Positions 1 to 8,237 of a DNA stretch of 18,581 nucleotides are shown piece after piece; the first letter of the stretch is position 1; the number at the start of each line of letters is the position of its first letter. A program made the translations under genes and the position numbers. This DNA comes from Dehalococcoidia bacterium UBA1141. GTDB lineage: Bacteria; Chloroflexota; Dehalococcoidia; Lucifugimonadales; UBA3495. Below the pieces are notes generated by a model. The model saw nothing but the letters and a program-made list of their open reading frames with translations, did not search any database and was not told where the DNA came from. The DNA lies in contig DCAE01000038.1 in assembly GCA_002311385.1 (NCBI GenBank), positions 1 to 18,581 on the forward strand, given 5' to 3'.

Positions 1-76
1 ATGCCGCCAGAAAGACGACCGCCAATAAAGCCGAAATTGCCAGCGACGCCCGTGATTTAGGCGTAATAGGTAGCAT
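1..76 (-). CDS. N-terminus of an exported protein (partial)
   Basis: Only the first 25 codons lie in the window; the gene runs out past base 1. The start is the ATG read from base 76. It has a near-ideal ribosome-binding site, AGGAG at 86-82, five bases upstream. The peptide begins MLPITPKSRASLAISALL and continues as a hydrophobic stretch rich in Ala, Val and Leu: a short n-region with Lys and Arg followed by an h-region, as in a Sec signal peptide or a membrane anchor. No cleavage site or lipobox is reached, so the mature protein cannot be named. It is divergent from the first MFS transporter and shares the 283-bp intergenic region with it. Being a real gene start is well supported; its function is unknown. 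Confidence 0.7.
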   Translation of the reverse strand, partial: MLPITPKSRASLAISALLAVVFLAA

Positions 77-180
77 GATTACTCCTGAGAAAGCCAATTC
101 CAAGTACCGGCCTGCCGACAAGAATTCGGGCATGGTTTTGGCGGGCATTAACGAGGACATTAACACGGAGGAAACAGAGC

Positions 181-225
181 ATGGACATCCAAATCCTGAC
201 GCTTGTAATAGTCCGTACCCTGTAG
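181..225 (+). other. Possible 14-residue leader ORF
   Basis: An ATG at 181 follows a strong GGAGG (167-171) with nine bases between. It opens a hydrophobic 14-codon frame, MDIQILTLVIVRTL, ending at TAG 223-225. The stop overlaps the left arm of an inverted repeat (216-222/250-256). The MFS gene starts 134 bases downstream. It could be a translated leader, or chance. No T-run follows the repeat, so attenuation is not shown. Confidence 0.2.
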
Positions 226-256
226 TATTGTGAATTCTACCATACCGTTCAGGGTA
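216..256. repeat. 7-bp inverted repeat upstream of MFS gene
   Basis: TACCCTG at 216-222 is complementary to CAGGGTA at 250-256, with 27 bases between. It lies in the divergent intergenic region (77-359), where I found no convincing -35/-10 pair. It could be a regulator half-site pair or a weak hairpin. Confidence 0.3.
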
Positions 257-359
257 GCCTTTGAAAGACGTGGGCCAGCACACAATTTTGCTTGCGCTTT
301 ACTTGTGTTTTCGACTACGAAGTTTTGATAACTAAGCAGGGTTCTCGGGAGTTTGAGCC

Positions 360-1841
360 ATGATTCTGGCCGCTCTGGTTCTCTTGGCCGTAGGCGCCAT
401 ATTGGTGCTGGGGGTCGGGGTGCGGGCGATCAACTCCAGAATCGGAGTTGTAAGCGTCAACCCCGTGCCCTTCCGCATCCACTATAGCTGGGTGATTGTA
501 GGCGTACTGGCTGTCGTCCAAATCTTCGGCAGTTCCATTTTCTTCGTTGCCGGCGTTATGGTAGCCCCCCTTAGCGATGAGAATGGTGGATTCGGCTGGA
601 ACGTCGGGATCATCGGCGCTGGCATCGCTTGCTATTACCTCTTCAGTGCCATTTACGCTCCCATTAGCGGTAACTTGGGTGACCGGTACGGCGCCAGGCG
701 CATGATGTTGGCCGGCATAGTCATGTACGGCGTGGGAATGGTTGCCTTGGGTTTTGTCACCCAAATCTGGCAGTTCTTCTTGTTCTACAGCATGTTCATG
801 TCGGCAACGGCATCCATCACCATGGTGCCTCTAATGGCGTCTATCACCGGCTGGTTCCGGCGACGTTTGGGTATTGGCATTGGCATCCTCTGGGCCGTTG
901 GTGGAATCGGCACAGCGATTCTCGCCCCTCTGATTGCTGACATGTTTGATGTGGTGGGTTGGCGAAACACCTTCATATTCCTGGGTATAGCCGGCTCCGG
1001 GATTATGTTGTTGCTTTGGCCCTTCATTCGTAGCAAACCCGCTGATATTGGCATTGAACCATACGGGACATTGGACACCGACCCGAAGACTGCGCCGATG
1101 AGTCCTAGCGTCATGAAGTTGCGTCTCAAGGTGTTCAATCAGCATATGCGGGGAACGCACGCTTTTTGGGATCTTCCGCTGATTCATGGGTTGGGGTGCG
1201 CAGGCCACGGTATCGTATTGATATTCGTGGTGCCGATGGCGGTCGAGAGAGGCATCGACCTTACCACTGCGGCCTACATCTTAAGCATTCTGTCATTGGT
1301 GAGTATTCTCAGCCGGTTGGGCGCTCCTATCCTCGCTGAGATTCACGGTCCCAAGAAACTGATGCTCGCCAGCCTGCTGATTCAGGGAATCACGGTGCCC
1401 ATTCTGTTTGTGGCCAACGATCCCTGGGTGTTTTATGTGTTTGCGGTGGTTTTTGGATTCGGGTTCGGTGGCGAGTGGACCAGTTACTTGGAGATAAACC
1501 GCAGGTACTTCGGAGACGGCCCCATGGGCGGCGCCTACGGTTGGCAAATGACCGGCGCCATGGTCGGTCACGCAGTTACCACAGCATTGGCGGGTCTGGT
1601 GCTTCTGGCCACTGGCGGCTCCTACAACACGGTGTTCGCCCTCTCCGCCGCTTTCAGTTTGACTGGCGTGGTTGTCATCACGTTGCTTGATTCAACCGAT
1701 CATATCCTTATTCCCAACTGGGAGGAGTCCCTGCCACCGGAAGCTCGGTCTTCCCAATACATACCTCCAGCAGCAGAGGACGCTTCTGGTCCAGAGCCTG
1801 GCACTGCCACCGGCCCGGCGGTCGCTGGCGGCGAGGATTAA
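360..1841 (+). CDS. MFS transporter, OFA/monocarboxylate-like
   Basis: A 493-residue major facilitator superfamily carrier, an inner-membrane secondary transporter probably for a small organic anion; the substrate is not predictable. The conserved MFS loop GNLGDRYGARRMM (about residues 103-115) follows TM2 of the core, and WFRRRLGIGIGILWAVGG marks the TM4-TM5 region. A weaker repeat of the loop, AEIHGPKKLM, lies in the second half. After the last helix comes a cytosolic tail containing LIPNWEESLPPEA and then Pro/Gly/Glu-rich residues. The start is supported by GGGAG at 347-351, eight bases before the ATG. This start gives about 25 hydrophobic residues before the core that the downstream paralog lacks, so there may be one extra helix. 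It is clearly paralogous to the next gene. Family assignment is firm; substrate unknown. Confidence 0.9.
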   Translation: MILAALVLLAVGAILVLGVGVRAINSRIGVVSVNPVPFRIHYSWVIVGVLAVVQIFGSSIFFVAGVMVAPLSDENGGFGWNVGIIGAGIACYYLFSAIYAPISGNLGDRYGARRMMLAGIVMYGVGMVALGFVTQIWQFFLFYSMFMSATASITMVPLMASITGWFRRRLGIGIGILWAVGGIGTAILAPLIADMFDVVGWRNTFIFLGIAGSGIMLLLWPFIRSKPADIGIEPYGTLDTDPKTAPMSPSVMKLRLKVFNQHMRGTHAFWDLPLIHGLGCAGHGIVLIFVVPMAVERGIDLTTAAYILSILSLVSILSRLGAPILAEIHGPKKLMLASLLIQGITVPILFVANDPWVFYVFAVVFGFGFGGEWTSYLEINRRYFGDGPMGGAYGWQMTGAMVGHAVTTALAGLVLLATGGSYNTVFALSAAFSLTGVVVITLLDSTDHILIPNWEESLPPEARSSQYIPPAAEDASGPEPGTATGPAVAGGED

Positions 1842-2158
1842 GCCAGGTCTTGCTCACCCGGTGGCGTATGGGTACTGCAATCCTAGGCCGAACACACGCC
1901 TAGGCCATACACGCGACTTTGCCCGTCCTGCGCAAGCTCTCGGTTGCATTCTTTTGCGTGAATTCCTTAGCCTAACTGACTTTGATGGCCCGGCATCGCT
2001 CAACTCATTGGCCCGTCCCGGCTAGTCATACTACAGCCTGAATATTGAGGCTTCGGTAGCCGGCTACATGCGTGGCCTATATGGGTTTAATTACCATCAA
2101 GTTCTGCTATAGTGATCGCATTGAAATATTCTATTTGGTTATGAATTAACAGAGGCTG
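1842..2158 (+). other. Intergenic region between the two MFS genes
   Basis: These 317 bases hold no convincing gene. Near the left end is the candidate terminator. GTAGCCGGCTAC at 2056-2067 is a perfect 12-bp palindrome about 90 bases before the second MFS start and could be an operator. TATAGT at 2108-2113 is a possible -10 with only a weak -35 (TTTAAT, 2086-2091, 16-bp spacer). The presence of these elements suggests the second MFS gene is transcribed on its own. Confidence 0.35.
1866..1910 (+). terminator. Candidate hairpin terminator after first MFS gene
   Basis: A nested inverted repeat begins 24 bases after the stop codon. The inner stem CCTAGGC (1882-1888)/GCCTAGG (1898-1904) has a nine-base loop. 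An outer stem GTATGG (1866-1871)/CCATAC (1905-1910) is separated by an internal bulge on the left. Only a short T-run follows, so it is not a textbook rho-independent terminator. Confidence 0.4.
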
Positions 2159-3586
2159 GTGCACGCTTTGGGTCTAATGGACAAAGCCCTGCTGGACATC
2201 AAAATAAAGCGACTTCCATTCGGGATTCACTACAGCTGGGTAATCATAGGTATACTGGCCACCGCGCAGATATTCGGCAGTTCCATCAGCATGGCCGCTG
2301 GGATAATGGTCCCGCCGTTGCACGATGCCGACGGCGATTTTGGTTGGAGCCTGGGTCTCATCGGCGCCGCCATGGCCACCTATTACCTGACGGGTGCCAT
2401 ATTCGCTCCTATAACCGGGTGGCTGGGAGACCGTTATGGCTCCCGGTTGATGCTGCTTGGCGCCGGGGTCATGTATGCCACCAGCATGATTTTGCTGGGA
2501 CAGACCACGGAAGTGTGGCACTTCTTCTTGTTCTTCGGGGTGATGCTGTCCCTAACTCAGTCGTTGGCAATGGTGCCTCTGATGGCCGCCGTAAGCGGCT
2601 GGTTCCGAAGAAGTCTGGGCTTGGGAATAGGAATCTTGTGGGCTTCCGGAGGGATTGGCACGGGAATCTTAGCCCCGGTGATCGGTTACGCCATCGACGC
2701 TATCGGTTGGGGAGGTACTTTCTTTGCGGTTGGGACAGTTGGCGGCGGTTTGATGTTGCTGTTGTTGCCGCTTATGAAGAATCGTCCCTCCGATCTTGGC
2801 ATAGAGCCATACGGCACACTAGACTCTGACCCGCCTCGACTTATCATGAATACTGGCATGGAAAGGCTTCGCCTTAAAACGTTCAACCAGCATATTAGGC
2901 GAACCAAGGCGTTTTGGAACCTACCGCTGATTCACGGTCTGGGGTGTGCTGGTCATGGAGTTATACTTATCTGGATTATCCCCATGGCTTTTGAACGGGG
3001 AGTGTTCTCGTCATTGGTGTCCGCGGGCTTGATTCTAACAATTATTTCTCTGGTCAGCGTAATCAGCCGGTTCGTGACCCCCATCTTGGCCGAGATTTAT
3101 GGAACGCGGAAGATGATGGCGGCCGCCCTGACGATACAGGGTCTGACGATATTGATGCTCTTCTGGGCGCAAGACGTCTGGATGTTCTACCTGTTTGCCG
3201 TAGTATTCGGCTTTGGGTTTGGGGGCGAATGGACCGGGTATTTGATTATCAACCGGCAATATTTCGGTGACGGGCCCATGGGGTCGGTTTACGGTTGGCA
3301 GACCACCGGCGCCTTGATGGGCCACGCAATCGCAACTTCATTGGCAGGTTTAGTAATCTTCGTCACCGACGGGAATTACACGGTGGTCTTGGCTCTGTCC
3401 ATGGTATTTAGTCTGGGAGGTGTGGTGGTTATTGCCACCTTGGACTCCACGTCCCACGTTCTGATACCCGAATGGGAGGATTCTTTGCCGGCAGAAGCGA
3501 AGGGCTCGACCAGCAGAGCTACAACTGCCGTCACCGGCGACAGCCACGGATCTCCAGCAGCGCCTCTGACTGCCAACGACGACTAA
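2159..3586 (+). CDS. MFS transporter, paralog of the upstream gene
   Basis: A 475-residue major facilitator carrier, closely similar along its whole length to the preceding gene. Shared tracts include IHYSWVI near the N-terminus, the loop GWLGDRYGSRLML, LGIGILWASGGIGT, NLPLIHGLGCAGHG and FGFGFGGEWT. Both end with a conserved cytosolic tail of the form LDSTxHxLIPxWExSLPxEA. It lacks the extra hydrophobic N-terminus of its paralog. The start is uncertain: GTG at 2159 has AGAGG only three bases upstream; TTG 2168 and ATG 2177 are alternatives. Its stop codon overlaps the end of the convergent broken binding-protein gene. An ancient tandem duplication is likely; the two copies have diverged, so they may carry related but different substrates. 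Confidence 0.88.
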   Translation: MHALGLMDKALLDIKIKRLPFGIHYSWVIIGILATAQIFGSSISMAAGIMVPPLHDADGDFGWSLGLIGAAMATYYLTGAIFAPITGWLGDRYGSRLMLLGAGVMYATSMILLGQTTEVWHFFLFFGVMLSLTQSLAMVPLMAAVSGWFRRSLGLGIGILWASGGIGTGILAPVIGYAIDAIGWGGTFFAVGTVGGGLMLLLLPLMKNRPSDLGIEPYGTLDSDPPRLIMNTGMERLRLKTFNQHIRRTKAFWNLPLIHGLGCAGHGVILIWIIPMAFERGVFSSLVSAGLILTIISLVSVISRFVTPILAEIYGTRKMMAAALTIQGLTILMLFWAQDVWMFYLFAVVFGFGFGGEWTGYLIINRQYFGDGPMGSVYGWQTTGALMGHAIATSLAGLVIFVTDGNYTVVLALSMVFSLGGVVVIATLDSTSHVLIPEWEDSLPAEAKGSTSRATTAVTGDSHGSPAAPLTANDD

Positions 3587-5303
3587 TATCCATTATCGTC
3601 GCCGTCGCCGGAATTCTCGCTCGTGCGGTTGCCAGCGACTTTGTTGCCGCCGCCGCTCCCGTTTCCTCTGCCACCACCGCTGCCGGGGATTCGACTGCCG
3701 CTAGATGAATCTTCGCCATCCACAGCCCGCAGCGCATACTGGGGGTCCACGTAATCGTTCAAATCGATGCCGGTCAGATCCGGAGGGGTTCTGTGACCAG
3801 GAAAACGGTCAATAACCCTAACCACACCTGCCACGGACACCTTGGGCTTTGAGGAATAGCTGGCTCGTGAATCTCAATGATGGTAGCCAAATGCTGGGGA
3901 TTTAGGCCTTCTATCGCTTGCATCAGGGCAGCGGCGGTCGCCTGTGAATCGTCATGAACCAGCTACTGTGCCCTGAGTAGGCCCCGGCTAATTGCCACCA
4001 GTACCTCAGGGTTTTCAGCGGCATAACTTTGCGTAGTCGCCATGGAGTGAATCTGGGGAAAGTTCACCTGGGGGAATTGTTCCGCTGACTGGTTGACGAT
4101 TATTACCCCTTCCTGGTCAACCAAGTCTCTTTCCAGGAACGGACTATGATTATATAACGCGTCTACCGCCCCTGAGCCAAATGCTTCGTTCTCACTTTCG
4201 GGGTCCATTAACACTAATTCTATGGCATCATCTACATCCATCCCAACTGACTCAAATAATGCCCGGAGCACGACTACAGGCCCAGGAGCGACACCGACCT
4301 TCAAACCTTTGATAGCCTCCAGCCGTTCTATAAGCGGTGCGTCCGGGGAAATCTGGCGTTCATCGACGATGGACTTTCTAACTACCAGGTTTACTGGGCC
4401 GTTTTGTAGCAGGTTTGCGAATATGAGCAAGGGTTGTTGCTGTCCTATCAGGTCCAAATATTGAGGCGGTGGATAGAGCGCCACATCCGCTTCCCCTTCG
4501 AATAGAAACTGGCGGCCCACACCGGATCTCGGCGGCAGCACCACGCGGATGTCCAGTCCTTCATCATCAAATAGGCCCGCTCCCAGAGCAACCCAGAAAC
4601 TCATGAATTGAAGGTTATCGGCTGAGGGAACAAACACTCGCACGGAATTGCTGCCAAGTGGTTCTGATGTTCCTTCACTTGGCGCCGGTCCACCTGGCAG
4701 AGGCGCTGTGACGGCGGACGCAAACGGTTCGTCGGAGCGGCGCACCAGCAGTTTAACCACTGGCTTAAGAAGCGGGGCATTATTACCTTGGTAGCATTGG
4801 ATTTTGATGCAGAAAAATCCAGTGCTACCAAGGTAGGTTCATCTGCTAAAAGCTCGAACGTGCCGACCAATCGCAACCTGCCTCTAGGCACGGTGGCAAT
4901 CGTTTCCTTGCCATTTATGGTGATTGTTGCCTCTACAACCTGATTTGGTACTTCCCGGATCCTATTGAGCGCTTCCCAGAATTGCTTCTACGCCGGTTAA
5001 TTGGACCAAATCGAAGGTTTGTTGCTGTGAAATGACAGTTTTCCAACCGACTGGTGAGGGGCCCTCGGACCTATTGACGTCCACGCTGGCCACTGTGATT
5101 TCAATCTTGGAAACCCCCTCCGGGGGTGCGTTAGTGACTCGAATCTCCAATGTGGCTTGGCCGGACTGCGGCTGTGTATCGTTAGAAGATGTAGATTCAA
5201 CTTCTTTTCTTGGCTCTGAAGTTGGCACAAGCGGTGAAGTCGCATCCGAAGTGCCGCCGCAAGCCGCAATAAGGAAAATCAGGGCAATCATGCCCACCGT
5301 CAA
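3583..5303 (-). pseudogene. Broken DUF4382 / NMT1-type binding-domain lipoprotein
   Basis: Rejoined frames give about 570 codons. The 5' part (from TTG 5303) has a signal sequence with lipobox LIAACGG, then a DUF4382-like domain (LEIRVTNAPPEGVSKIEITV...). That frame stops at 4962. The domain resumes in another frame (VPRGRLRLVGTFELL, about 4892-4848) and shifts again near 4786, reading on through LLKPVVKLLVRRSDEP into a Pro/Ser linker and an SsuA/NMT1-like domain (VRVFVPSADNLQFMSFW...). An in-frame TAG at 3963-3965 interrupts it. The same frame continues HDDSQATAAALMQAIEGLNP, and a last shift near 3840 restores VSVAGVVRVIDRFPGH plus a Gly/Ser tail to 3583. Two shifts fit loss of one base from short G or A runs. 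A functional homolog would be a membrane-anchored solute-binding protein. It converges on the second MFS gene and overlaps its stop. The domain assignments rest on family resemblance. Confidence 0.75.
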
Positions 5304-5506
5304 AATCTTCGTTCTGTCACCACTCTCTTACATGGATAAAAGGCTGAGCTGTTTTCCACCCAGATGGGTTATACGGGGCAAACACCCATAAAGATTCATT
5401 TGTATTGCGACGCAGTTTTCTGCGCCACCGTGTTCATAACCATGTGGGAATTACCCAGTATCAGAAAGATGCTCCGACGCTCCAGGCGACGCTCCAAGGG
5501 GATAAA

Positions 5507-6958
5507 TTACTCCTCTTGGAGGAAATCCCGGACCCAGTCGGTCATGGGTTCTCTGTCGTACATGTTGTTCAGCAGCACCACGTTCCTGTTCCTATCACCT
5601 TGGAAGAACCGCTCGTAGAGTACCTGCCGGGAGCCGAAGGCGCTGCAACAGGTATCCCAAGCCAGCCGGAAGACCCTGACCCGCTCATCAGCAGAAGCTG
5701 TGTCGGTTTCCAAGTAGCGGTTTATGTCATCGGCAAGAGGCCCGTTCATGTCCGCTTCCGTGGGTAGCGCCATGAGGCTGCTGGAACCCAGCAGATGGAG
5801 AATCTCTGCCATTCTGGGGTACATTCGGATGAACAGTTGGCGAGCAATCATCAGCGGGAACTCGGCGGGTGACAGCACCCCCCACCGGTCGATTTCAGCG
5901 TCGGCCTCGGCAGCCCGGAGACAAGCCTTGGTTACCACCAAGTTCTCGATAATCTCCGCCATCATCTGCTGTACGTGGGGCTGTTGGCCGGAGCCCAAGG
6001 TCTGGACCATTATGTTGGCCAAGCCCAGCATGAATTCGCACTTGACCACATTTTTAGCCACGACTTGATGCCCCGAGTGGACAAACTGGCGGGTGTTCAT
6101 GGACATGTTGTTGCACAGCTCCACGTCACCCAACAAGAACACTTTTTCCCATGGTACCGCCACGTTGTCGAAAATCGCCAGAGCGTCCATCTCCTCAAAG
6201 CGAGAGCCCAACGGATGGTCGAAGTGGGAACGGTCCAAGTCAAAGCTCTCTCGGCATAGAAACTTCAGACCCGGAGAGGAACAAGGAATAGAAAAGGCGA
6301 AAGATGTGCGGCCCGGCGCTCCCAACGGCAGCACGTGAGACCTGGCGGGGTAGACTGCGATCTCGTCGGAAAGGGGCAAGGTTGCCAGCAACCGTGCTCC
6401 GTTAACCACGATGCCGGAATCGGTCTCCTTGACCACCGACAAGGCGATGTCCGTTGAGTCTTCGATTACGGTGCCAACGGGAACGCGGCTGCGTTGTAGA
6501 TTGACTAAGGTGTGGGTCAATACTAGGTCGTTCTCCCGGATGTGCTCGTAATAGTCTTGAATGTTTTTCTTGAACTCAGGCCGGTTTTGGCCGAAATAAT
6601 CTCCGGCAGCGGCCATGGCCATGAAGCTGACGTTCAGGAAATCCGGGGTTCGGCCCATCATTCCCTTGGTCACCCTGGCCCAATTGGTTATCATGACCCG
6701 TCGCTGCTCCAACTCCTGGGAAGTAGTGGGCTTGATGAAACTTAGGCCCACCCGGTCGCCTGAAGTGGGCGACGTGTAGGTCATTTCGTCCCGAATCTTG
6801 GCGTCATGTTGCATGTCATACAGCCGGGCCATCGTGTTTATGCCGTTTCGGAACCCTGGGTAGGTGGTTACATCTTCCACCTTCTTGCCATTTATGTAGA
6901 TATTGGGCGGATTTTCCTGGAGACCAGCGATGAACTGGGCTCCCGTCCTTGCTGGCAT
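5507..6958 (-). CDS. HpaB-family FADH2-dependent monooxygenase
   Basis: A 483-residue cytoplasmic protein of full length for the 4-hydroxyphenylacetate 3-monooxygenase oxygenase (HpaB) family, which hydroxylates phenols or related rings using FADH2 from a separate reductase. Seen: GMMGRTPDF (residues 99-107), LTHTLVNLQ with His149, the flavin-region segment HPLGSRFEEMDALAIFDNVAVPWE (positions 248-271), and a C-terminal segment SRQVLYERFFQGD. In characterised HpaB the Arg and Tyr of GRxPDY and a downstream His line the active site; Arg103 and His149 are present here but the Tyr is Phe107. The start is ATG 6958 with AAGGAG eight bases upstream (6972-6967). No HpaC-type reductase is in the window. 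It is divergent from the PuuE-like pair. Family is firm; substrate unknown. Confidence 0.88.
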   Translation of the reverse strand: MPARTGAQFIAGLQENPPNIYINGKKVEDVTTYPGFRNGINTMARLYDMQHDAKIRDEMTYTSPTSGDRVGLSFIKPTTSQELEQRRVMITNWARVTKGMMGRTPDFLNVSFMAMAAAGDYFGQNRPEFKKNIQDYYEHIRENDLVLTHTLVNLQRSRVPVGTVIEDSTDIALSVVKETDSGIVVNGARLLATLPLSDEIAVYPARSHVLPLGAPGRTSFAFSIPCSSPGLKFLCRESFDLDRSHFDHPLGSRFEEMDALAIFDNVAVPWEKVFLLGDVELCNNMSMNTRQFVHSGHQVVAKNVVKCEFMLGLANIMVQTLGSGQQPHVQQMMAEIIENLVVTKACLRAAEADAEIDRWGVLSPAEFPLMIARQLFIRMYPRMAEILHLLGSSSLMALPTEADMNGPLADDINRYLETDTASADERVRVFRLAWDTCCSAFGSRQVLYERFFQGDRNRNVVLLNNMYDREPMTDWVRDFLQEE

Positions 6959-7073
6959 GATATTTGCTCCTTGAAATTTGGCTGGGGGATTTAGGCTGGG
7001 ATTAGTGGGGCGAATTGGCTGTATTGTGCCTCAATGGCTCTGTGTTTGGGAAGCTCTGAATCATAGTGCAGGG

Positions 7074-7113
7074 TTGACACCGAGGAGGCCGGTCACCTAA
7101 TCTTGGCGCCAAG
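7074..7113 (+). promoter_or_regulatory. Candidate promoter with 12-bp palindromic operator
   Basis: TTGACA (7074-7079) is a perfect -35. TAATCT (7098-7103) is a mediocre -10 at 18 bp. The perfect palindrome CTTGGCGCCAAG (7102-7113) overlaps the -10 end and the expected transcription start, where a dimeric repressor would block initiation. It points towards the PuuE-like genes, leaving a leader of about 125 bases, which contains a further hairpin GATTCG (7177-7182)/CGAATC (7198-7203). Regulation is inferred, not shown. Confidence 0.4.
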
Positions 7114-7238
7114 CGGTGGCCATGACTGTCGTTGCTAGTCGCCACCCAAAGTAGCCCATTTTGGCCCAGCCGGAACGATTCGCCTGAGAGAGTCTGTCGA
7201 ATCCGGCGGCCAGATTTGATTCAAGAGGTGAACCCACT

Positions 7239-8147
7239 ATGGTTAGCACATCCAACCGCGTGGACTATAGCCCAATCATAGACCGGCCCAAGCTGGAGTG
7301 GCCCAACGGCGCTAGGGTAGCGTTGTGGGTTGCGCCAAACGTGGAGCACTACGAGTATCTCCCAGTGCAGGATGGGCCGAGAGATCCGTGGCCCCGCACC
7401 CCCTACCCTGATGTTCAGCAATACACCTACCGGGATTACGGAAACAGGGTGGGCTTCTGGCGCATGCTGGAGGTGCTGGACAAGCACAAGATAAGGTGCT
7501 GCGTCTCCCTGAATATGGCTGTCTTAGAGCACTTCCCAGAGATTGCCAAGGCCATGGTGGACCGGGACTGGGATTTCATGAGTCACGGCATCTACAACAC
7601 CCGTTACCTTTACAGCTACACCGAAGAGCAGGAAAGGGAGTTCTACCGGGACAACATAGAAACCCTGCGCCGCCACACAGGCAAGCAGCTGAAGGGTATG
7701 CTGGGCCCCGCCATATCCGGCACTCCGGCAACCCCGGACCTGATGGCCGAGGCTGGCCTCATCTACCATACCGACTGGATGCATGACGACCAGCCGGTGC
7801 CCATCAACGTCCAGTCCGGCAAGCTAATCTCCGTCCCCTACTCCATAGAGCTGAACGATTCGCCTCTGTTCCGTCTGAACTATGAAGGTGATTACTTTGC
7901 TAATATCGTAAAAGCACAATTCGACCAACTCTATAAGGAAGGTGCGGAAAGCGGCCGGGTCATGTGCATCGCCCTCCATCCGTTCTTGATTGGCCAGCCA
8001 CACCGCATCAAATACCTGGACGAGATGCTGAGCTACATCATGTCCCACGACGGCGTCTGGCAGACCACCGCCGACGATATTGCTGAGTATTACATAGAAA
8101 ACTACTATGATGAAGCGGTGGCCCACGCCCAGAAGTTTAAAGTTTAG
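7239..8147 (+). CDS. PuuE-like polysaccharide-deacetylase-fold hydrolase
   Basis: A 302-residue protein of the CE4/NodB-fold superfamily, closest in appearance to the PuuE (metal-independent allantoinase) branch. Seen: LEWPNGARVALWV (residues 19-31), where CE4 enzymes begin strand 1, but NVEHYEY replaces the TFDDG aspartates. YRDYGNRVG (64-72) is typical of the PuuE group. SHGIYN (115-120) keeps one His but lacks the second His of the HxxxH metal motif. MLGPAISGTPATPDLM, TDWMHDDQP and ALHPFLIGQPHR (245-256) follow. The incomplete metal triad argues against a classical zinc deacetylase and for hydrolysis of a cyclic amide or similar small molecule. The start ATG has AAGAGGTG (7223-7230) eight bases upstream. 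A paralog follows 90 bases downstream, probably co-transcribed. Exact substrate unknown. Confidence 0.85.
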   Translation: MVSTSNRVDYSPIIDRPKLEWPNGARVALWVAPNVEHYEYLPVQDGPRDPWPRTPYPDVQQYTYRDYGNRVGFWRMLEVLDKHKIRCCVSLNMAVLEHFPEIAKAMVDRDWDFMSHGIYNTRYLYSYTEEQEREFYRDNIETLRRHTGKQLKGMLGPAISGTPATPDLMAEAGLIYHTDWMHDDQPVPINVQSGKLISVPYSIELNDSPLFRLNYEGDYFANIVKAQFDQLYKEGAESGRVMCIALHPFLIGQPHRIKYLDEMLSYIMSHDGVWQTTADDIAEYYIENYYDEAVAHAQKFKV

Positions 8148-8237
8148 GAAGGGCCGCCAAATCCCGGCTTAGGCTGTTAACTGATATTTCCTTTAGCCGA
8201 TTGACCAACCGGATTATTTAATGGGAGATTTGTTTTT

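Noticed and set aside
785..1208. Two minus-strand frames of over 115 codons inside the first MFS gene
   Set aside because: Antisense shadows of a clearly coding transporter; no start signals or recognisable domains.
1672..2025. 117-codon plus-strand frame overlapping the end of the first MFS gene
   Set aside because: Out-of-frame continuation into the intergenic region with no ribosome-binding site and no protein-like pattern.
3583..3840. Separate 85-residue gene
   Set aside because: It continues the binding-protein sequence across a single-base frame break and has no start signal of its own.
3963..4760. Stand-alone 265-residue substrate-binding protein
   Set aside because: Its apparent GTG start lies inside the conserved end of the DUF4382 domain, it has no signal peptide, and homologous sequence continues past the TAG.
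5492..5521. Inverted repeat CTCCAAG/CTTGGAG as terminator of the monooxygenase gene
   Set aside because: One arm lies inside the last codons and the loop is 16 bases with no T-run; support is too weak.
7170..7206. Hairpin upstream of the first PuuE-like gene as a known riboswitch
   Set aside because: It does not carry the conserved core of the glycine, TPP or guanidine riboswitches that I compared it with; it is a simple stem-loop.
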